A stretch of DNA of 64,000 nucleotides from Portunus trituberculatus (GCF_017591435.1 NC_059268.1:17611684-17675683); one strand, 5' to 3'. Counted from the first letter of the stretch, positions 49,553 to 62,866 are shown. The notes: generated by a model from the sequence alone, not told the origin. Program-made: numbers and translations.

Positions 49553-49676
49553 CAGCTAAGTTCCAAAATGTTTCTATTCGCGGAGTCGAAGCAGCAGACC
49601 CTGAGAGGGGAACAGTACACGCTTCACAATGCACATTTCAAAATCTTGTAGCGAGTTTCCCTTCTTTTAACCAGTT

Positions 49677-49765
49677 CAATAGTGGGACACATTTTGAGAT
49701 TTGTGTACGATCAGACCAATCTATTGACATATGGAAGAGTCTGTGGAGGTACTGAAGGGGTTTAA
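49677..49765 (+). mobile_element. Family A MITE, copy 17, internally deleted
   Basis: About 89 bp. TTAACCAGTTCAATAGTGGG, then TGTGTACGATCAGACCAATC, TCTGTGGAGG, then directly TACTGAAGGGGTTTAA. More than half of the element, including the GAAGCTGTATA block, is missing, but both ends remain. Confidence 0.88.
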
Positions 49766-50844
49766 CATTTCATTCATGACAATTCATTACTTGAGCCAAT
49801 TCTTTTAGTTCTTAATTATATCTGAAAGTGCCAACTCAATATATGGTGGTAAGTCTAAACAACACCACCACCCCCACTTCCTCAACACCCACGTATCTAC
49901 CTTACAAGAACCACCACCACCTCAACACCCACGAACCCATTTTACAAAGCCTTCTCTACACTGACCTCCCGCATTGCCACACACGGCCATGTTATCGCAG
50001 AGCTTTACATCATTCAGCCCATCAGTTAACAGGGCAAGCAAACAATCAGTTGTATTTCCTCTCCACCCTCAATCTGTCTTGGCCACCACAGCAAGGCCCA
50101 CTGAGGCACTAATCACTCACCTCACTGTCTGCACGCCTCCCTCGCCACCTCCAGGCTGTATCACACTTTATGGCTCAGCGGATCTCTGTGTTCCTGTGCC
50201 GTCGTGGATTTGGATCGAGAAACGCACACATAAGTATCAAGTAGAAACATATTCCTTACCAGGCACCAACGCAGTCTGTTCTAAGCAAGGAACTACAGGC
50301 AGGTGACGTCACGAACATGGCCGCTCCACTACAGATGTCGATCGTGATGCGGGACAAATCTTTCTACTAATATTTGTAAGCTTACCAACCAACTTCGAAA
50401 ATCTCCAGACTAGTGGATTATCGGAACACCTCAGGCGATACCCAACCGTCAAGACAAAACAATTCTGTGGAACTTTGAGTTGTTTCATCTTGAATTACCT
50501 CCACCTCCACCACTACCACCACCACCACCACATCCCGAAGATTCGCCAACAAGTATAACAAATCAGGAAGCAATTTTATTAATGTTTTCTCAATAAGCGT
50601 TGTTTGGAATGTATCTCATGAAAGTAAATCACAAAAACATAAGAAAAGTTCCTGCAGCAATCTGGTGGACGGAAATATGTGAGGCAGTGAGCGTGTCCGG
50701 GAGTTCGAGTCGTGTAATGGGAAGCTGCTCCCTCCAAGACCTACTACTTCAATTCAATCGTCAAAAATCTCACTGGCTGTATTGTCTGTGAAAAATGACC
50801 ATACCATAATGTAATAACTACTTTTAACTACTATTTATTATGTG
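49766..50844. other. Unique stretch, no gene seen
   Basis: CCA-rich at 49860-49920, where two related segments end CTCAACACCCACG. No supported gene. Confidence 0.35.
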
Positions 50845-50990
50845 AGAGGGGAGAGCTGGCCAAGGGTAAGACAAAACGAAAAAACAAAGGCCCACAAATT
50901 TGCTAGTCCCTGTACAGGTCCGAGAGAGCTAGCCAAAAAATGGTATAAATGTCTTTGAATCTTCTCTTTAAATGAACTAAAGTCATAGGA
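50845..50990 (+). repeat. Dispersed repeat C, copy
   Basis: GAGGGGAGAGCTGGCCAAGG, an A-rich run, GGCCCACAAATTTGCTAGTC, GAGAGAGCTAGCC and AAATGTCTTTGAATCTTCTC. The same order as at 28091-28290 and 39640. A short further piece (GGCCCATTAAGGTGTCAGTT) lies at about 51182. Confidence 0.78.
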
Positions 50991-51059
50991 ATTTGGAAAT
51001 ACAGATGCAGACAGGGCTCCAAACTTCCAACATCCCACCACCACAATTTTACTGCTTGT

Positions 51060-51126
<67 letters not shown>

Positions 51127-51138
51127 CACTACTACTAT
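51060..51138. repeat. (ACT)n microsatellite
   Basis: About 26 ACT triplets. Confidence 0.96.
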
Positions 51139-51498
51139 TACTTTCTAATCCAAGAGAAACAATGTCTAAGGCCACAGAAAAGGCCCATTAAGGTGTCAGT
51201 TCCCAAAGAGGAAGACCCAAAGGGATTAATCACTAATACAACTATATACCACCACCACCACCACCACCACCACGAGTCTATCCCTCCCCCATCCCTCTTC
51301 TACCACCTCCATCACCGCCACCACCACCATTAACCAGCCAACCTGCTCACCCGCCGCTCCCTCTAATCTCAAGATAATAATCCAAATTACAGGGCTGCCT
51401 CAAGGGACGGGTTGGAAGGCGTGGCGCGAGGACCCCAAAACTGTATTCTAAAATTGGGTTTTGTGGAGGACGTAATATCTTTATTTCTCGCTTTTATA

Positions 51499-51630
<132 letters not shown>

Positions 51631-51892
51631 TACTACATAATTGAAAAGTTTAATAGCTGAAAAAGGTAAAAAACATAAAAAAAAAAAAAACAGCCAGCCA
51701 TTAAAGATTCTAAGAGTGATGTAACAAAAAATGAACGTCAGGAAAGGTGAGCTGAACGTCTTGAGCAATGGATTTAAACCTTTATAAACGATTCCCACAC
51801 ATATGTTAATAGAATAGGTCCTCTTTAGAAGATATCACTCCACCAACATAACAATAAGAATGGAAAACCCTCAAAAACATTATTCCTTCATT

Positions 51893-52104
51893 GTGACCTT
51901 GTGAGCGATCAAAGAGGAAAGCTAAGAATGATACGAGGATATTTGAATATAAATCAAGGTTTGTGAACTTGTGAGCGGTCAAAGAAGAAAGTTAAGAATG
52001 ACATGAGGATAGTGAAGATAAATCAAGGTTTGTGAATTTGTGAGCAATCAAAGAGGAAAACTAAGAATGATACGAGGATATTAGAAGATAAATTAAGGTT
52101 TCCA
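51893..52104 (+). repeat. Three-unit 70-bp tandem repeat
   Basis: GTGAGCGATCAAAGAGGAAA and its variants start at 51901, 51971 and 52040. Each unit continues CTAAGAATGATACGAGGATA and AAATCAAGGTTTGTGAA. Confidence 0.93.
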
Positions 52105-52401
52105 GGAACAGACTGAGGCTCAAGATGAAGAAATTAGCTTATAAATCCACATCAAAGAATGGGATGATATGCAGCACACACCTCAAGGGGAAAAATAAAA
52201 AGAGTTGAATTAATTCCTAGTTTTACCTGCTTGCTAATTGAACTTCACCTGCTTGCACCTTATGGACGAATCACTTAATTTTTCTTCTCAATTATAGGAA
52301 AACAAAGTCAGTAAATGGTGTCTTTTTTTTTTTTTTCAATCTGACACAAATTTTTATCAACGAAGGAAACGGAAAGGGGAGAGAATAGTACTATCACTCT
52401 T

Positions 52402-52781
<380 letters not shown>

Positions 52782-53035
52782 TCGTACATTAAAGGTGCCA
52801 GAGGGTGATTATCCAGCTTCCACCGTCACTCTGCCAGGTTAATTAGGATCCACGGCCCACCTTTGCAATCTCTCACCTGTTCTCACCACTCTCCTCTTCC
52901 TCCTCTTCTCTCCCTCTTGCTGGTGTTACTATATTGAAGTATGTTCCCTCCTTCTCTCCTTCACTCCTCTCTGTCTTTCTTCTCCTCTTGGTTCTAATCT
53001 TTTTTTTTTTTTTTAGGAGTTATTTTGTTATGATT

Positions 53036-53093
53036 GGTGGTGGTGGTGGTGGTGGTGGTGGTGGTGGTGGTGGTGGTGGTGGTGGTGGTGGTG

Positions 53094-53185
<92 letters not shown>

Positions 53186-53218
53186 ATTAGTATTAGTATT
53201 AGTAATTGTTGTTGTTGT

Positions 53219-53293
<75 letters not shown>

Positions 53294-53350
53294 TAGTAGT
53301 AGTAGTAGTAGTCGTAGTCGTAGTCGTAGTCGTAGTAGCCGTAGTAGTAG
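53036..53350. repeat. (GGT)n(AGT)n(TTG)n(AGT)n triplet block
   Basis: About 315 bp of GGT, then AGT, TTG, ATTAGT hexamers, and AGT/CGT triplets. Each motif differs from its neighbour by one base, as expected of point change followed by expansion. Confidence 0.97.
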
Positions 53351-53802
53351 TTCAAAAGATACTTCTCGAACAACAGAAGTAAATGAAGAAGCAGCTGAAG
53401 ACTTGTATGTACGCAATGCCTTCCTTACCTCGACTCTCTACGACTGTCAAAAACCACCTAACTGAAGTAACAAGTGCGTCAAGGAGAGAACTCTAACGAA
53501 ATATACACACCAAACCCCCACAGTGTTATTTTATCTGTTCTTGACATTACCTCTCTCTTTCCCTCCCACGGTATATCACACAACCTACTACCACCTCTCC
53601 CTCTTCTTTCTCCTCCAGCACCCTTCCCCCCTCCAACACTCCTTCTCTCCCTTTCCTCCGCACACTGCCAGTACATAAATCCACTCATGCCACGGCCATT
53701 TTTGTTATATTTCCGCCCGGTACAGTTTACAATGCCTCGCCCGTGAGTTCTTCCAGGGAACTTACGAGAGGCTCTTTACTTCCTTCAGTCCGGGGCAAGT
53801 TA
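53351..53802. other. Unique stretch, no gene seen
   Basis: Pyrimidine-rich from about 53550. No supported gene. Confidence 0.35.
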
Positions 53803-53950
53803 GTGGTGGTGGTGGTGGTGGTGGTGGTGGTGGTGGTGGTGGTGGTGGTGGTGGTGGTGGTTCTTACACACGGCGCCCCAAACCAACCATTCTGAGTAAG
53901 AGGTCTTGAACTGGGCCGCCTCGTCCTCACTTAGATGAAAGAAACACCCA

Positions 53951-54012
<62 letters not shown>
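53803..54012. repeat. (GGT)n and (GA)n arrays
   Basis: About 20 GGT units (53803-53862) and about 28 GA units (53956-54012). Confidence 0.97.
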
Positions 54013-54015
<3 letters not shown>

Positions 54016-55158
54016 CTTACTGGCATATTCTTTCCTTCTTCCTCTTCCTCCTCTGTTTATTTTATTTTCCCTCTTTGTCTTCGTCTTGAAATCTTAACAC
54101 TTGCATTCACTTTAATTTTTCACCCTTGTTTCTCCATTAAGGGTGAGGCGTCGGTGGATAAGGGATAAGGGGTAAGGGTTAAGGGGTCAGAAAGGGTCAG
54201 GGTAGGTGAGGTTCAGGATCGTGGTTATCAGTTCCAGTCAGGGTCGCGTCACAAATCGGAGTCCTGTTTTACGAGAAGGCCTGAATGTTACAAGGAGGTT
54301 TGGCCGCTGGGGGGCTGTGAGGCTGAGTGACTGAGGGGCTGGTGTGGATAAGGATAAGCTGACGATGAAAGGTGTGTCCCAAGCTTCCCTTTATTACCTT
54401 TCCTATTATCTTCTGTCTCTCATTTCTTTGTCTCTGTCTCTTTTGTCCTATTTTTCGTCCGTTTCTCTGTATTATTGATTTTATTGCTAGGTTTTCTTTA
54501 TTTTCATATTCTTGTTGTTTTTTCTCTATAATACTTCTATCTTTATGCACTTCTCAGTTTTTTTTCTTTAATTTTCTCATACTAGTCTTATTTTCCTTGT
54601 TTCTATTTTTTTCACTCTTTTCTACTCCTTCTGTTACTTTCCTCCCTATTTCCTATATTTTACTTTCATTTTCGTCTTCTATGGTTTACATTTCCTATAT
54701 TTCCCCAGTTTCTTTATTTTATCTTTTGTTTAATCTGTATGCCTACACTAGAATTACTCGTTTTTTCCTTCCCTTTTCTCTCTATCTCTCTCCCTATCAT
54801 CTCCTTATCTTCAATCATTTACTCCTCTTCCACCTTCGTCTCTCTATGCTTCATTTTCCTCTTCCTTTAGTTATCCAGCCTCAATACCAAACTGCTCCAC
54901 ACATTCCTTCACTTCCACACAATGATTTCACCTCACCTTCTCTCCCTTGCAAATAAAAAGGACCCTTCTTCCACTTTTTTCATATACCTGGTACCGACAA
55001 AAACTTTCAATACGACTAGGTGACAGGAGGTGACTTTATCTCCGTCCCACCAAGCCTCCCTCTGCCATCCCTTGCGATCTCGCCTCGACACTGAGATGTA
55101 TTGGAGGTTTGGGGCTTTCCTGAGGGACGGTAAGGTAAGGAGAGGCACTAGGAAGGGT
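54013..55158. other. Pyrimidine-rich unique stretch, no gene seen
   Basis: Degenerate GATAAGGG/TAAGGGGT units near 54156-54195. A 194-codon plus-strand frame (54372-54956) is rich in Phe, Leu, Ser and Tyr because of T-rich DNA. It has no recognisable pattern, so it is not called. Confidence 0.4.
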
Positions 55159-55475
55159 GGTGGTGGTGATGGTGGTGCGTGGTGGTGCGTGGTGGTGGTG
55201 GGTGCTGGTGGTGGTGGTGGTGGTAGTAGTAGCAGAAGAAGGAAGTAGGCAGAAGAGGAAGTAGTCAGAAGAAGAAGAAGAAGAAGAAGAAGAAGAAGAA
55301 GAAGAAGAAGAAGAAGAAGAAGAAGAAGAAGAAGAAGAAGAAGAAGAAAGAAGAAGAAGAAGAAGAAGAAGAAGAAGAAGAAGAAGAAGAAGAAGAAGAA
55401 GAAGAAGAAGAAGAAGAAGAAGAAGAAGAAGAAGAAGAAGGAGAAAGAAACAACAACAACAACAACAATAACAAC
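55159..55475. repeat. (GGT)n, long (GAA)n, (CAA)n
   Basis: Degenerate GGT to 55230, about 58 GAA triplets at 55266-55440 with one interruption near 55348, then about 6 CAA triplets. Confidence 0.97.
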
Positions 55476-55494
55476 GACTTCGACCATTCCAGCG

Positions 55495-56210
<716 letters not shown>

Positions 56211-56392
56211 CGGTTTTCGTAGGTGGTAAGGTGATAAAATGATTAGTTTTCGGTTTTACATGGGTTTTTGTATTTTTTTTATGTCCTATCTCTTTCTTTT
56301 TCTCTGTCTGTCTCTCTTATTTCGGTTTTAACTGGTGATAAGATGATTAATTTCCGTTTTTACGTGGGTTTTTGTATGTTTTATGCTCTCTT

Positions 56393-56424
<32 letters not shown>

Positions 56425-56433
56425 CACACACAC
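56211..56433 (+). repeat. Tandem duplication of about 115 bp plus (CA)n
   Basis: GGTAAGGTGATAAAATGATT...TTTTACATGGGTTTTTGTAT recurs as GGTGATAAGATGATTAATTT...TTTTACGTGGGTTTTTGTAT, each followed by a CT-rich part. A CA array closes it at 56409-56433. Confidence 0.85.
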
Positions 56434-56966
56434 AAAAGACCTCACTGATCCACCGTCTCCATTTTCCCCCATCCAAGCAAGTCCCCGAGCATTTAGCCTC
56501 CCCACGCGAGCAGCTCTGGACAGCATCGATCACCTTGAACCAGCCATGAGTTAGGAGAGTTACGTCCCATTAGTCTCCGCTGAGGACTGTTCAACCACCC
56601 GACGACCAGAATGAAGGCCAGGGAGGAGTCTCGTGTGTTCATTGGAGTATAGACGAAGGTGGAAGTCAAAGATTTAGACTAGCAACAGGTTTTGGTTCAG
56701 ATTGATGGTGTAGTCTCTCTCTCTCTCTTTATTTCAGTTTCTCTTTATTTTTTGCAGGTCGGAGTGGGTTTCTAAAGTACATAAAAGATAGGACGATGGG
56801 GAGAGAAAAAGTCTACTCAACTTAAAGCTCTCAAAAAGTTAAATACATGAAGTTTCCAAAAGGTCGGTCGATTTAGTTCGTTTGGTGTCCTGACAGTTTT
56901 CTCTCTGGAGGAAGTTGAAGACGCAGGAAGATGGCAAATAAGAAAAAAAAAAAAACATGTAAAATT

Positions 56967-56969
<3 letters not shown>
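56434..56969. other. Unique stretch, no gene seen
   Basis: No simple repeats beyond a short CT run. No supported gene. Confidence 0.35.

Positions 56970-57050
<81 letters not shown>
56970..57050. repeat. (GA)n microsatellite
   Basis: About 40 GA units. Confidence 0.97.
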
Positions 57051-57054
<4 letters not shown>

Positions 57055-57071
57055 AAACAGAGTGTGTAGCC

Positions 57072-57285
57072 TGTATTCAGAAACGCCTTTCCTTCTAATT
57101 ACGACAATTTTGCAAGGCCACAGAGACAACTAGCCAGGTTTTCAAGACAATTTCTTCTAATAAACTAAAATCTTGCCAGTCTATCACCAGAACCACAATA
57201 ATACTTAGAAAAAAAAAAAACGAGTATCTTCAACTGGAGTCTTTGAAAGCAGTGATAGTGAGAGAGCAAAGGGTTTCAAAATACG
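57072..57285 (-). mobile_element. Family B MITE, second subtype
   Basis: TGTATTCAGAAACGCCTTTC at one end and GAGAGAGCAAAGGGTTTCAA with AATACG at the other. Both ends look like the right-hand type of the family. Its inner part (GAGTATCTTCAACTGGAGTC) is shared with the copy at 63327. Confidence 0.82.
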
Positions 57286-57574
57286 TGCCTGTGTGTGTAG
57301 AGGACGTCACTCCAAACACCACCATGATCCTTCCGATAAAACATTTTCACCCCGCAGTGACGCAAAATATTTCCCATCGCCCCCTGTGTTTGCACGATTG
57401 CCAATTAACGCTATCAGTCCGTATCTAATTAATCGTGATGTTTAAACTCATAATGTCAACATGTTATTCCGTCATTCCCACGTCTATGTATGTGTGTTAC
57501 AGTTATCTATTCAAATAAAAGGCTTCAGCTGCTGAGTTACCGAAATTCCTGCGAGACCATCACTGCTAATGTTT

Positions 57575-57900
<326 letters not shown>

Positions 57901-58249
57901 ATTTGTATGAACCGTATAAATCAACAGGACACACCGCAACAATTTGTATCAAAGTTATCTGCACCAAAACACATTAACACATTTTATTTCCTTAACACAA
58001 CTCAGACATACGTAATTTCTAGCCATTACGCTTATCACTCCTTTTTTCTCTCGCTACTTTAATCCTTTGACGTGCAGCTCAGGCAATTTATATTAACGTT
58101 ATCTACACCAGAACACATTACCATTTTTCTCTACCTGGACGTGTGCAATTTGAAGTCATTACGATCTTTTTCTCTTTTTTTTTTTATGTTTCTTTCTCGT
58201 TTTCTTTTTTTTAGAGGGATGAAGCTTCGCACTTTCAAACGTTTCCTCG

Positions 58250-58448
58250 CCTTATCTCCTCAATTTCTAACAGGCTCTAGTTATTGAGGCTTCTAAGACT
58301 GTTTTTTTCATGATTCTAGATATAGTTTAGTGAGGTTTTTTTTATTATCGCTTCATCTCCTCCATTTCTAACAGATTCTAGTTATTGAAGCTTCCAAGAC
58401 TATTTTTTTTTTATTATTCTAGATATAGTTTAGTGAGTTTTTTTTTTT
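58250..58448 (+). repeat. Tandem duplication, about 102-bp unit
   Basis: ATTTCTAACAGGCTCTAGTT then TTCTAGATATAGTTTAGTGA recur as ATTTCTAACAGATTCTAGTT then the same 20 bases. The second copy ends at the start of the 70-bp array. Confidence 0.88.
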
Positions 58449-58449
58449 C

Positions 58450-59152
58450 TTTTTGCATTATCAATAAGTAAAAACACAAATGAAAAAAGCTAACATCATC
58501 TATGGCCTTTGAAAATAGTTGAGGTTTTTGGCACCAGTGAGTAAAACACCCATGAAAAGCTGACATGAACAGTGTAGCCTCTGAAAATAATCGACGTTTT
58601 TTGCATTATGAATAAGGAGAACACCATTGAGAAACAGCCATCATCAGTGTATCCTCTTGAAATAGTCGACGTTCTTCAGCCAATATGGAAAATACCAATG
58701 AAAAGCTTCCATCATTTGTATTATTTTTTTTATGTATACCATGTGAGCTTTACACAGGAATTTATGGGTTAAAGGGGATATTTTTTGGGGTACCTCCTAT
58801 CTCAAAGCCCACCCACTAGGAAACCGTTGCCCCGAGTGAGGAAGCCCAACCTACTCTCCGACCGTGGACAGGATTCGAACCCGTGCGCTTGGAGACCCCT
58901 CGGACCCCAAAGCACGCATGGTTCCACTGTCCACTGTCGAGGTTTTTGTATCACCAATAAGTAAAACACCCATGGAAAGCTACCATAATTTATAACCTTT
59001 GAAAATTGCCCAAGTTTTTGCATCACCAATACGGAAAACACCCATCAAAAGCTAGCGTCATTTGTAGCCTTTGAAAATAGTCCAGGTTTTTTGCATCACC
59101 AATAAAGAAATAAAAAGCTGACATCATTTGTGGTCTTTGAAAATAGTCCTGA
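58450..59152 (+). repeat. 70-bp satellite array, seven units, split by SINE-2
   Basis: Units start near 58450, 58524, 58596, 58671, 58941, 59014 and 59085. The pattern is TTTTTGCATCACCAATAAG, AAAACACCCATGAAAAGCT, then CATCATTTGTAGCCTTTGAA and AATAGTC. Unit four stops after ATCATTTGTA, where a SINE-2 copy sits. The array resumes at GTCGAGGTTTTTG. Confidence 0.92.
58736..58935 (-). mobile_element. SINE-2 copy inside the 70-bp array
   Basis: Minus-strand head GTGGAACCATGCGTGCTTTG, B box GGTTCGAATCC, full body, end CACATGGTATACATAAAAA. The 5' flank differs (CAGTGGACAGTGG instead of GGCGCCGTGGTACAGTGG). About 14 bp of the satellite unit is missing at the insertion point. Confidence 0.93.
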
Positions 59153-59375
59153 CGAGATAAAGTTATTTCTATTTATTTATCTATTTTCTTTTTATGATTA
59201 CGAGACTGAATTGCAGTGGCGGAGGGACAAACGTGGTGTCAGCGTGAGGCAGGAGTGCGGCGCTTCCCTGCTAGGTATGTTTAAGCCTTCCCTTCACTGA
59301 AAACTACACGTGACTCATGGTGACATTACTGCAAGACGCAACGAGTGAAGTTAGCACGAGCCTCTGCACTTACCG

Positions 59376-59430
59376 CCACCACCACCACCACCACCATCAC
59401 CACCACCATGAGAGAGAGAGAGAGAGAGAG
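59376..59430. repeat. (CCA)n and (GA)n short arrays
   Basis: CCA triplets to 59408, then about 10 GA units. Confidence 0.9.
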
Positions 59431-60534
59431 TATAGTGCCGGAGGGTCAGAACACACGCCCCAAAAACATATCTTCGTCGTTTCCTTTCCTTCACCTTCAT
59501 CTCCCTCCACCTGTCATTCTTTCCTCGTTCTTCCCTCCAGCAGTGTCTCTCCATCATCTCTTTCCTCCTCCCTTCCTCCCTCCCTCTCTCCTATCCTGTC
59601 ACCCGCTCTCTCCTTTGCCTCACCTCCTTGATATTTCTCACTCCTCCTCCTGTTTTTTCTCCCTCTCAATTCCAACTCTTCTCTTCCTCTCTCTCATCTT
59701 TTACCTCCACTTTCACACCTTTCCTTCCTGTTCTCCCTCCTTCCTCCTTCATGCTGTCCCTACTCCTCCTCCTCCTCCTCCTCCTCCTCCTCATTTTTCC
59801 TGCTTTCTTCTGCCTCTCCCTCCTTTATGCGGTCCATTTAGTAGGGTTTATGACCTCGTAAACACCATTACAGCCCTTCAAGTGAAACCTTTTCCTTTAT
59901 ACATCTTATTCTTTGCGTTCCTTTTCATCCTCTGCCTTGCCATTGCTTCACTTGCTCCCCATTAATTTCTGTTACTCGTCCTCCCTTCCGATGTTTTCTT
60001 CATGTCATTCGTCAAGTTTTCTTCCTGCTTCGGTATTAAGCCACTTTTTCTAGTAATCTTTCAATCTATAGTGTTATTTTTTTCATCTATTGTGTTGCTA
60101 TCGGTGCTATTCAGTGTCATCTCGTGGTCTTATAGTGTTAATTGTCTATTTCTGTTATCTACTCTCAATCCCAGTCCATGTCCAACTCTCTAACCTGTGC
60201 TATAGGAAACTGATCTATCTTGTGCCAGTTTAGTGTAGCATGATTTCTAAAGGTGAGTGGTGTGGTGTTGCTTTCGTTTACTCCGCGATAGACGAGGTGC
60301 GATGGATGAAGCATTGGTAGTGAAAGAGGGTAAGAGTAGAAAGATGCAGTAGTGAATGGGGTAGTGAAGAGTGGCGGTGGCAGAGTGCGTAGTGACATGA
60401 TAAGTAGCAGAGCAGATGAGGAATTTTGACTACTACTACTACTACTACTAATAATAATAATAATACAATAACTACTGTTTTACTGTTATTCCCATCACCA
60501 TAACTAACACAGCTTCTATTACTATCAAATCTAT

Positions 60535-60537
<3 letters not shown>
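59431..60537. other. Pyrimidine-rich stretch, no gene seen
   Basis: A TCC array at 59763-59792 and an ACT/AAT triplet run at 60431-60465. Frames up to 206 codons (59345-59965) are Ser/Pro/Leu low complexity. Confidence 0.45.

Positions 60538-60578
<41 letters not shown>
60538..60578. repeat. (CT)n microsatellite
   Basis: About 20 CT units. Confidence 0.95.
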
Positions 60579-60582
<4 letters not shown>

Positions 60583-60926
60583 CCTTCAATAATTCTCCAG
60601 CAACCACCACCACAACCTCTCTTCTGCTTCTCCCATTCCTTCACGCTGCATCCCTCCCTCCTACACTTACTTCTTCAGCCACTCACTCACCGACACCTCC
60701 CGCCAGGAACTCAATAAGAAGGAAGGCGGAGGCGGGGAGTGAGGAATGGCGACGCTAAGATGAAAGACGAGGGGAAGGAAAGGTAGGAAGTGGAGACGGA
60801 ACGTAAGATTACACGAGACACTAGACAGAAAGACAAGAAAATAAGAGGCGAGAGGTGGAAAACAGGGAAAGATAAATGGATGTGTTGTTATGATGTGTCG
60901 GGTTAGGTGAGAGGGAAATGGAAGGA

Positions 60927-61141
60927 TTATTATTATTATTATCATTTTTTATACCATGTGGGCTTTTCACGGGAGTTTATGGGCTAAAGAGGATACTTTT
61001 TGGGGTACCTCCTATCTCAAAGCCCACCCGCTAGGAAACCCAACCTACACTCGGACCGTGGACAGGATTCTACTCGTAACCCGTGCGCTTGGAGATACCT
61101 CGGACCCCAAAGCATGCATGGTTCCACTGTACCACGGCGCC
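60927..61141 (-). mobile_element. SINE-2 copy with complete 5' end
   Basis: The minus strand starts GGGCGCCGTGGTACAGTGGA, the fullest 5' end in the window. A 5-base CGAGT insertion disrupts the B box (GGTTACGAGTAGAATCC). About 18 bases of the body are missing. The tail is (AAT)n, seen as ATT repeats at 60927-60950. Confidence 0.92.
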
Positions 61142-61367
61142 CTCTTTGTAGGGATAAAGGTGTAAAAATGATAACAGGGTGTAATAATGAAGGAAATATT
61201 AGGCATAGCAGGTTTTCTCCCCTTTTCTCTTCTTTTTCGTGTGTGTGTCGAGGAAACCGGAAAATTAAGGTTCGATATAAAAAAAAAAGGAGATCCCACC
61301 AATTATGCTTCGGTAATGATTTCAGTAATTGCAATGGGAACCTGCATCAAGTTACCCTCCCTCCCTG

Positions 61368-61511
61368 TATTATTATTATTATTATTATTATTACTGCTGT
61401 TATTATTGTTGTCGCGTGGTGGTGGTGGTGGTGGTGGTGGTGGTGGTGGTGGTGGTGGTGGTGGTGGTGGTGGTGGTGGTGGTGGTAGTGGTGGTGGTGG
61501 TGGTGGTGGTG
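61368..61511. repeat. (ATT)n and (GGT)n arrays
   Basis: ATT triplets 61368-61395, then about 32 GGT units 61416-61511 with one GGTAGT interruption. Confidence 0.97.
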
Positions 61512-61711
61512 AGTAAAGTTTCCTGCTGCATCGTATCCTCTGATTATCAATAAATACTGTTCCTTGAGTTATACAGTATGCAATATGTATGAAGTATGTT
61601 TCTTTTACTTACGATTGCCAGCGTATGTGAGAATGGCAAGGTTTGTAAGCTATTAATAACTATAGAAATGTAATCTTGAGGACCACATTTTTTTTGCTTA
61701 AGTACTAATTT

Positions 61712-61742
61712 GTAATCAATAAAGTATCTATCTATCTATCTA
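61712..61742 (+). repeat. (TATC)n after an AATAAA signal
   Basis: AATCAATAAAGTATCTATC followed by more TATC units. This looks like the 3' tail of a retroelement, but no upstream element was recognised. Confidence 0.5.
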
Positions 61743-62018
61743 TGAAATGTATAGAATTCTCGAGGATGTGATTATGTATACGTACACTGGAAATGATGCC
61801 CACGTCTCCTTACTCCATTATCATCATCATTCGCAGAAGCATAATCACCATCAACCTACTTCATTAACTATTGTGTATGTGTATGGGCCAATTGTGGGAT
61901 ATTTCGATGGTGTGAATCGCTGCTGCTTCAACACAAACGACACACACTGAACACTAAACTCCAAGCAATTGCCACTTTTCGCCTCTAACTATGGTTGCTG
62001 TGAAATGTATCAATGCTT

Positions 62019-62223
62019 CCGTGGTACAGTGAAACCATGCGTGCTTTGGGGTCCGAGGGGTCTCCAAGCGCACGGGTCTGAGTGTAGATTGGGCTTCCTC
62101 ACTCGGGGCAACGGTTTCCTAGCGGGAGGGCTTCGAGATAGGAGGTACCCAAAAAGTATCCCCTTTAGCCCAGAAATTTCCGTGAAAAAGCCCACATGGT
62201 ATAATAGAAGAAAAAAAAAAAAA
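62019..62223 (+). mobile_element. SINE-2 copy lacking the B box
   Basis: CCGTGGTACAGTGAAACCAT leads to CGCACGGGTC, which jumps directly to TGAGTGTAGATTGGGC. About 29 bases holding the B box are deleted. The body and A-rich tail (to 62223) are intact. Confidence 0.92.
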
Positions 62224-62420
62224 GAGCTGTCACCGGGAAGCAACAGAATCGAGGTAAGAAACGCGACCCAACAAACTCAGTAAATGGTGGGCGTTTCCTA
62301 TACATTGACTGTCACGTGCAGGTCTTGGATATTAAGGTATTCAATATAAACGCTCTGTTACGTGTATGTCCATATGTAACGCTATTCATTACACAGCCAT
62401 GCATGGACTTTGCTCTAAGC

Positions 62421-62620
62421 TCCAGGACACGTTTTAATATTCATTCTGGTTACTATTTTGGCGATTTTATACAGCTTCGAAGACTTACATGGGGGATTAG
62501 AATAGTGCAGACTCTGGCCAGTAATCTTCTGACCTCCAAAGACCCTTCTTAATGTAAATAAAATCGTCTAATTACTCCCAAATCCCTGGTAAAAATGTGT
62601 TCCAGTACTGAAGGGGTTAA
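62421..62620 (-). mobile_element. Family A MITE, copy 18
   Basis: The right-hand terminal repeat CAGTACTGAAGGGGTTAA is intact. The other end begins only at TCCAGGACACGTTTTAATAT, so about 15 bases are lost. It ends 33 bp before a family B copy. Confidence 0.9.
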
Positions 62621-62653
62621 AGGTTTGGTTTGAATTGTGTACTGTGTTAGGGT

Positions 62654-62866
62654 CATATTCTCAAACACTTCTGCGCTTTACCTCCACTATTTCAAAAGGG
62701 TTTATTTAAGTTAACACGAGTTTTTGAGGTGTTTTTACTCTTCTATAGGCAGAGTGACAAGACTTCTACATTATTAACTGTAGAAACACTCTTGAAAATC
62801 CCACTAACTATCTGTGTGGCTTTGGAAAACAGTCATGGTGAGAGAGTAGAAGCGTTTCTGAATGCG
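62654..62866 (+). mobile_element. Family B MITE, full-length, uninterrupted
   Basis: CATATTCTCAAACACTTCTG, CCTCCACTATTTCAAAAGG, AACACGAGTTTTTGAGGTG, GGCAGAGTGACAAGACTTCT, ACACTCTTGAAAATCCC and GCGTTTCTGAATGCG in order. At 213 bp it is the best single reference for the family. Confidence 0.93.

Noticed and set aside
54372..54956. 194-codon plus-strand frame
   Set aside because: T/C-rich composition yields few stops. No motif, start context or conservation is visible.
59345..59965. 206-codon frame rich in Ser, Pro and Leu
   Set aside because: Low-complexity TCC/CTC DNA, partly a microsatellite. It begins in a CCA array.
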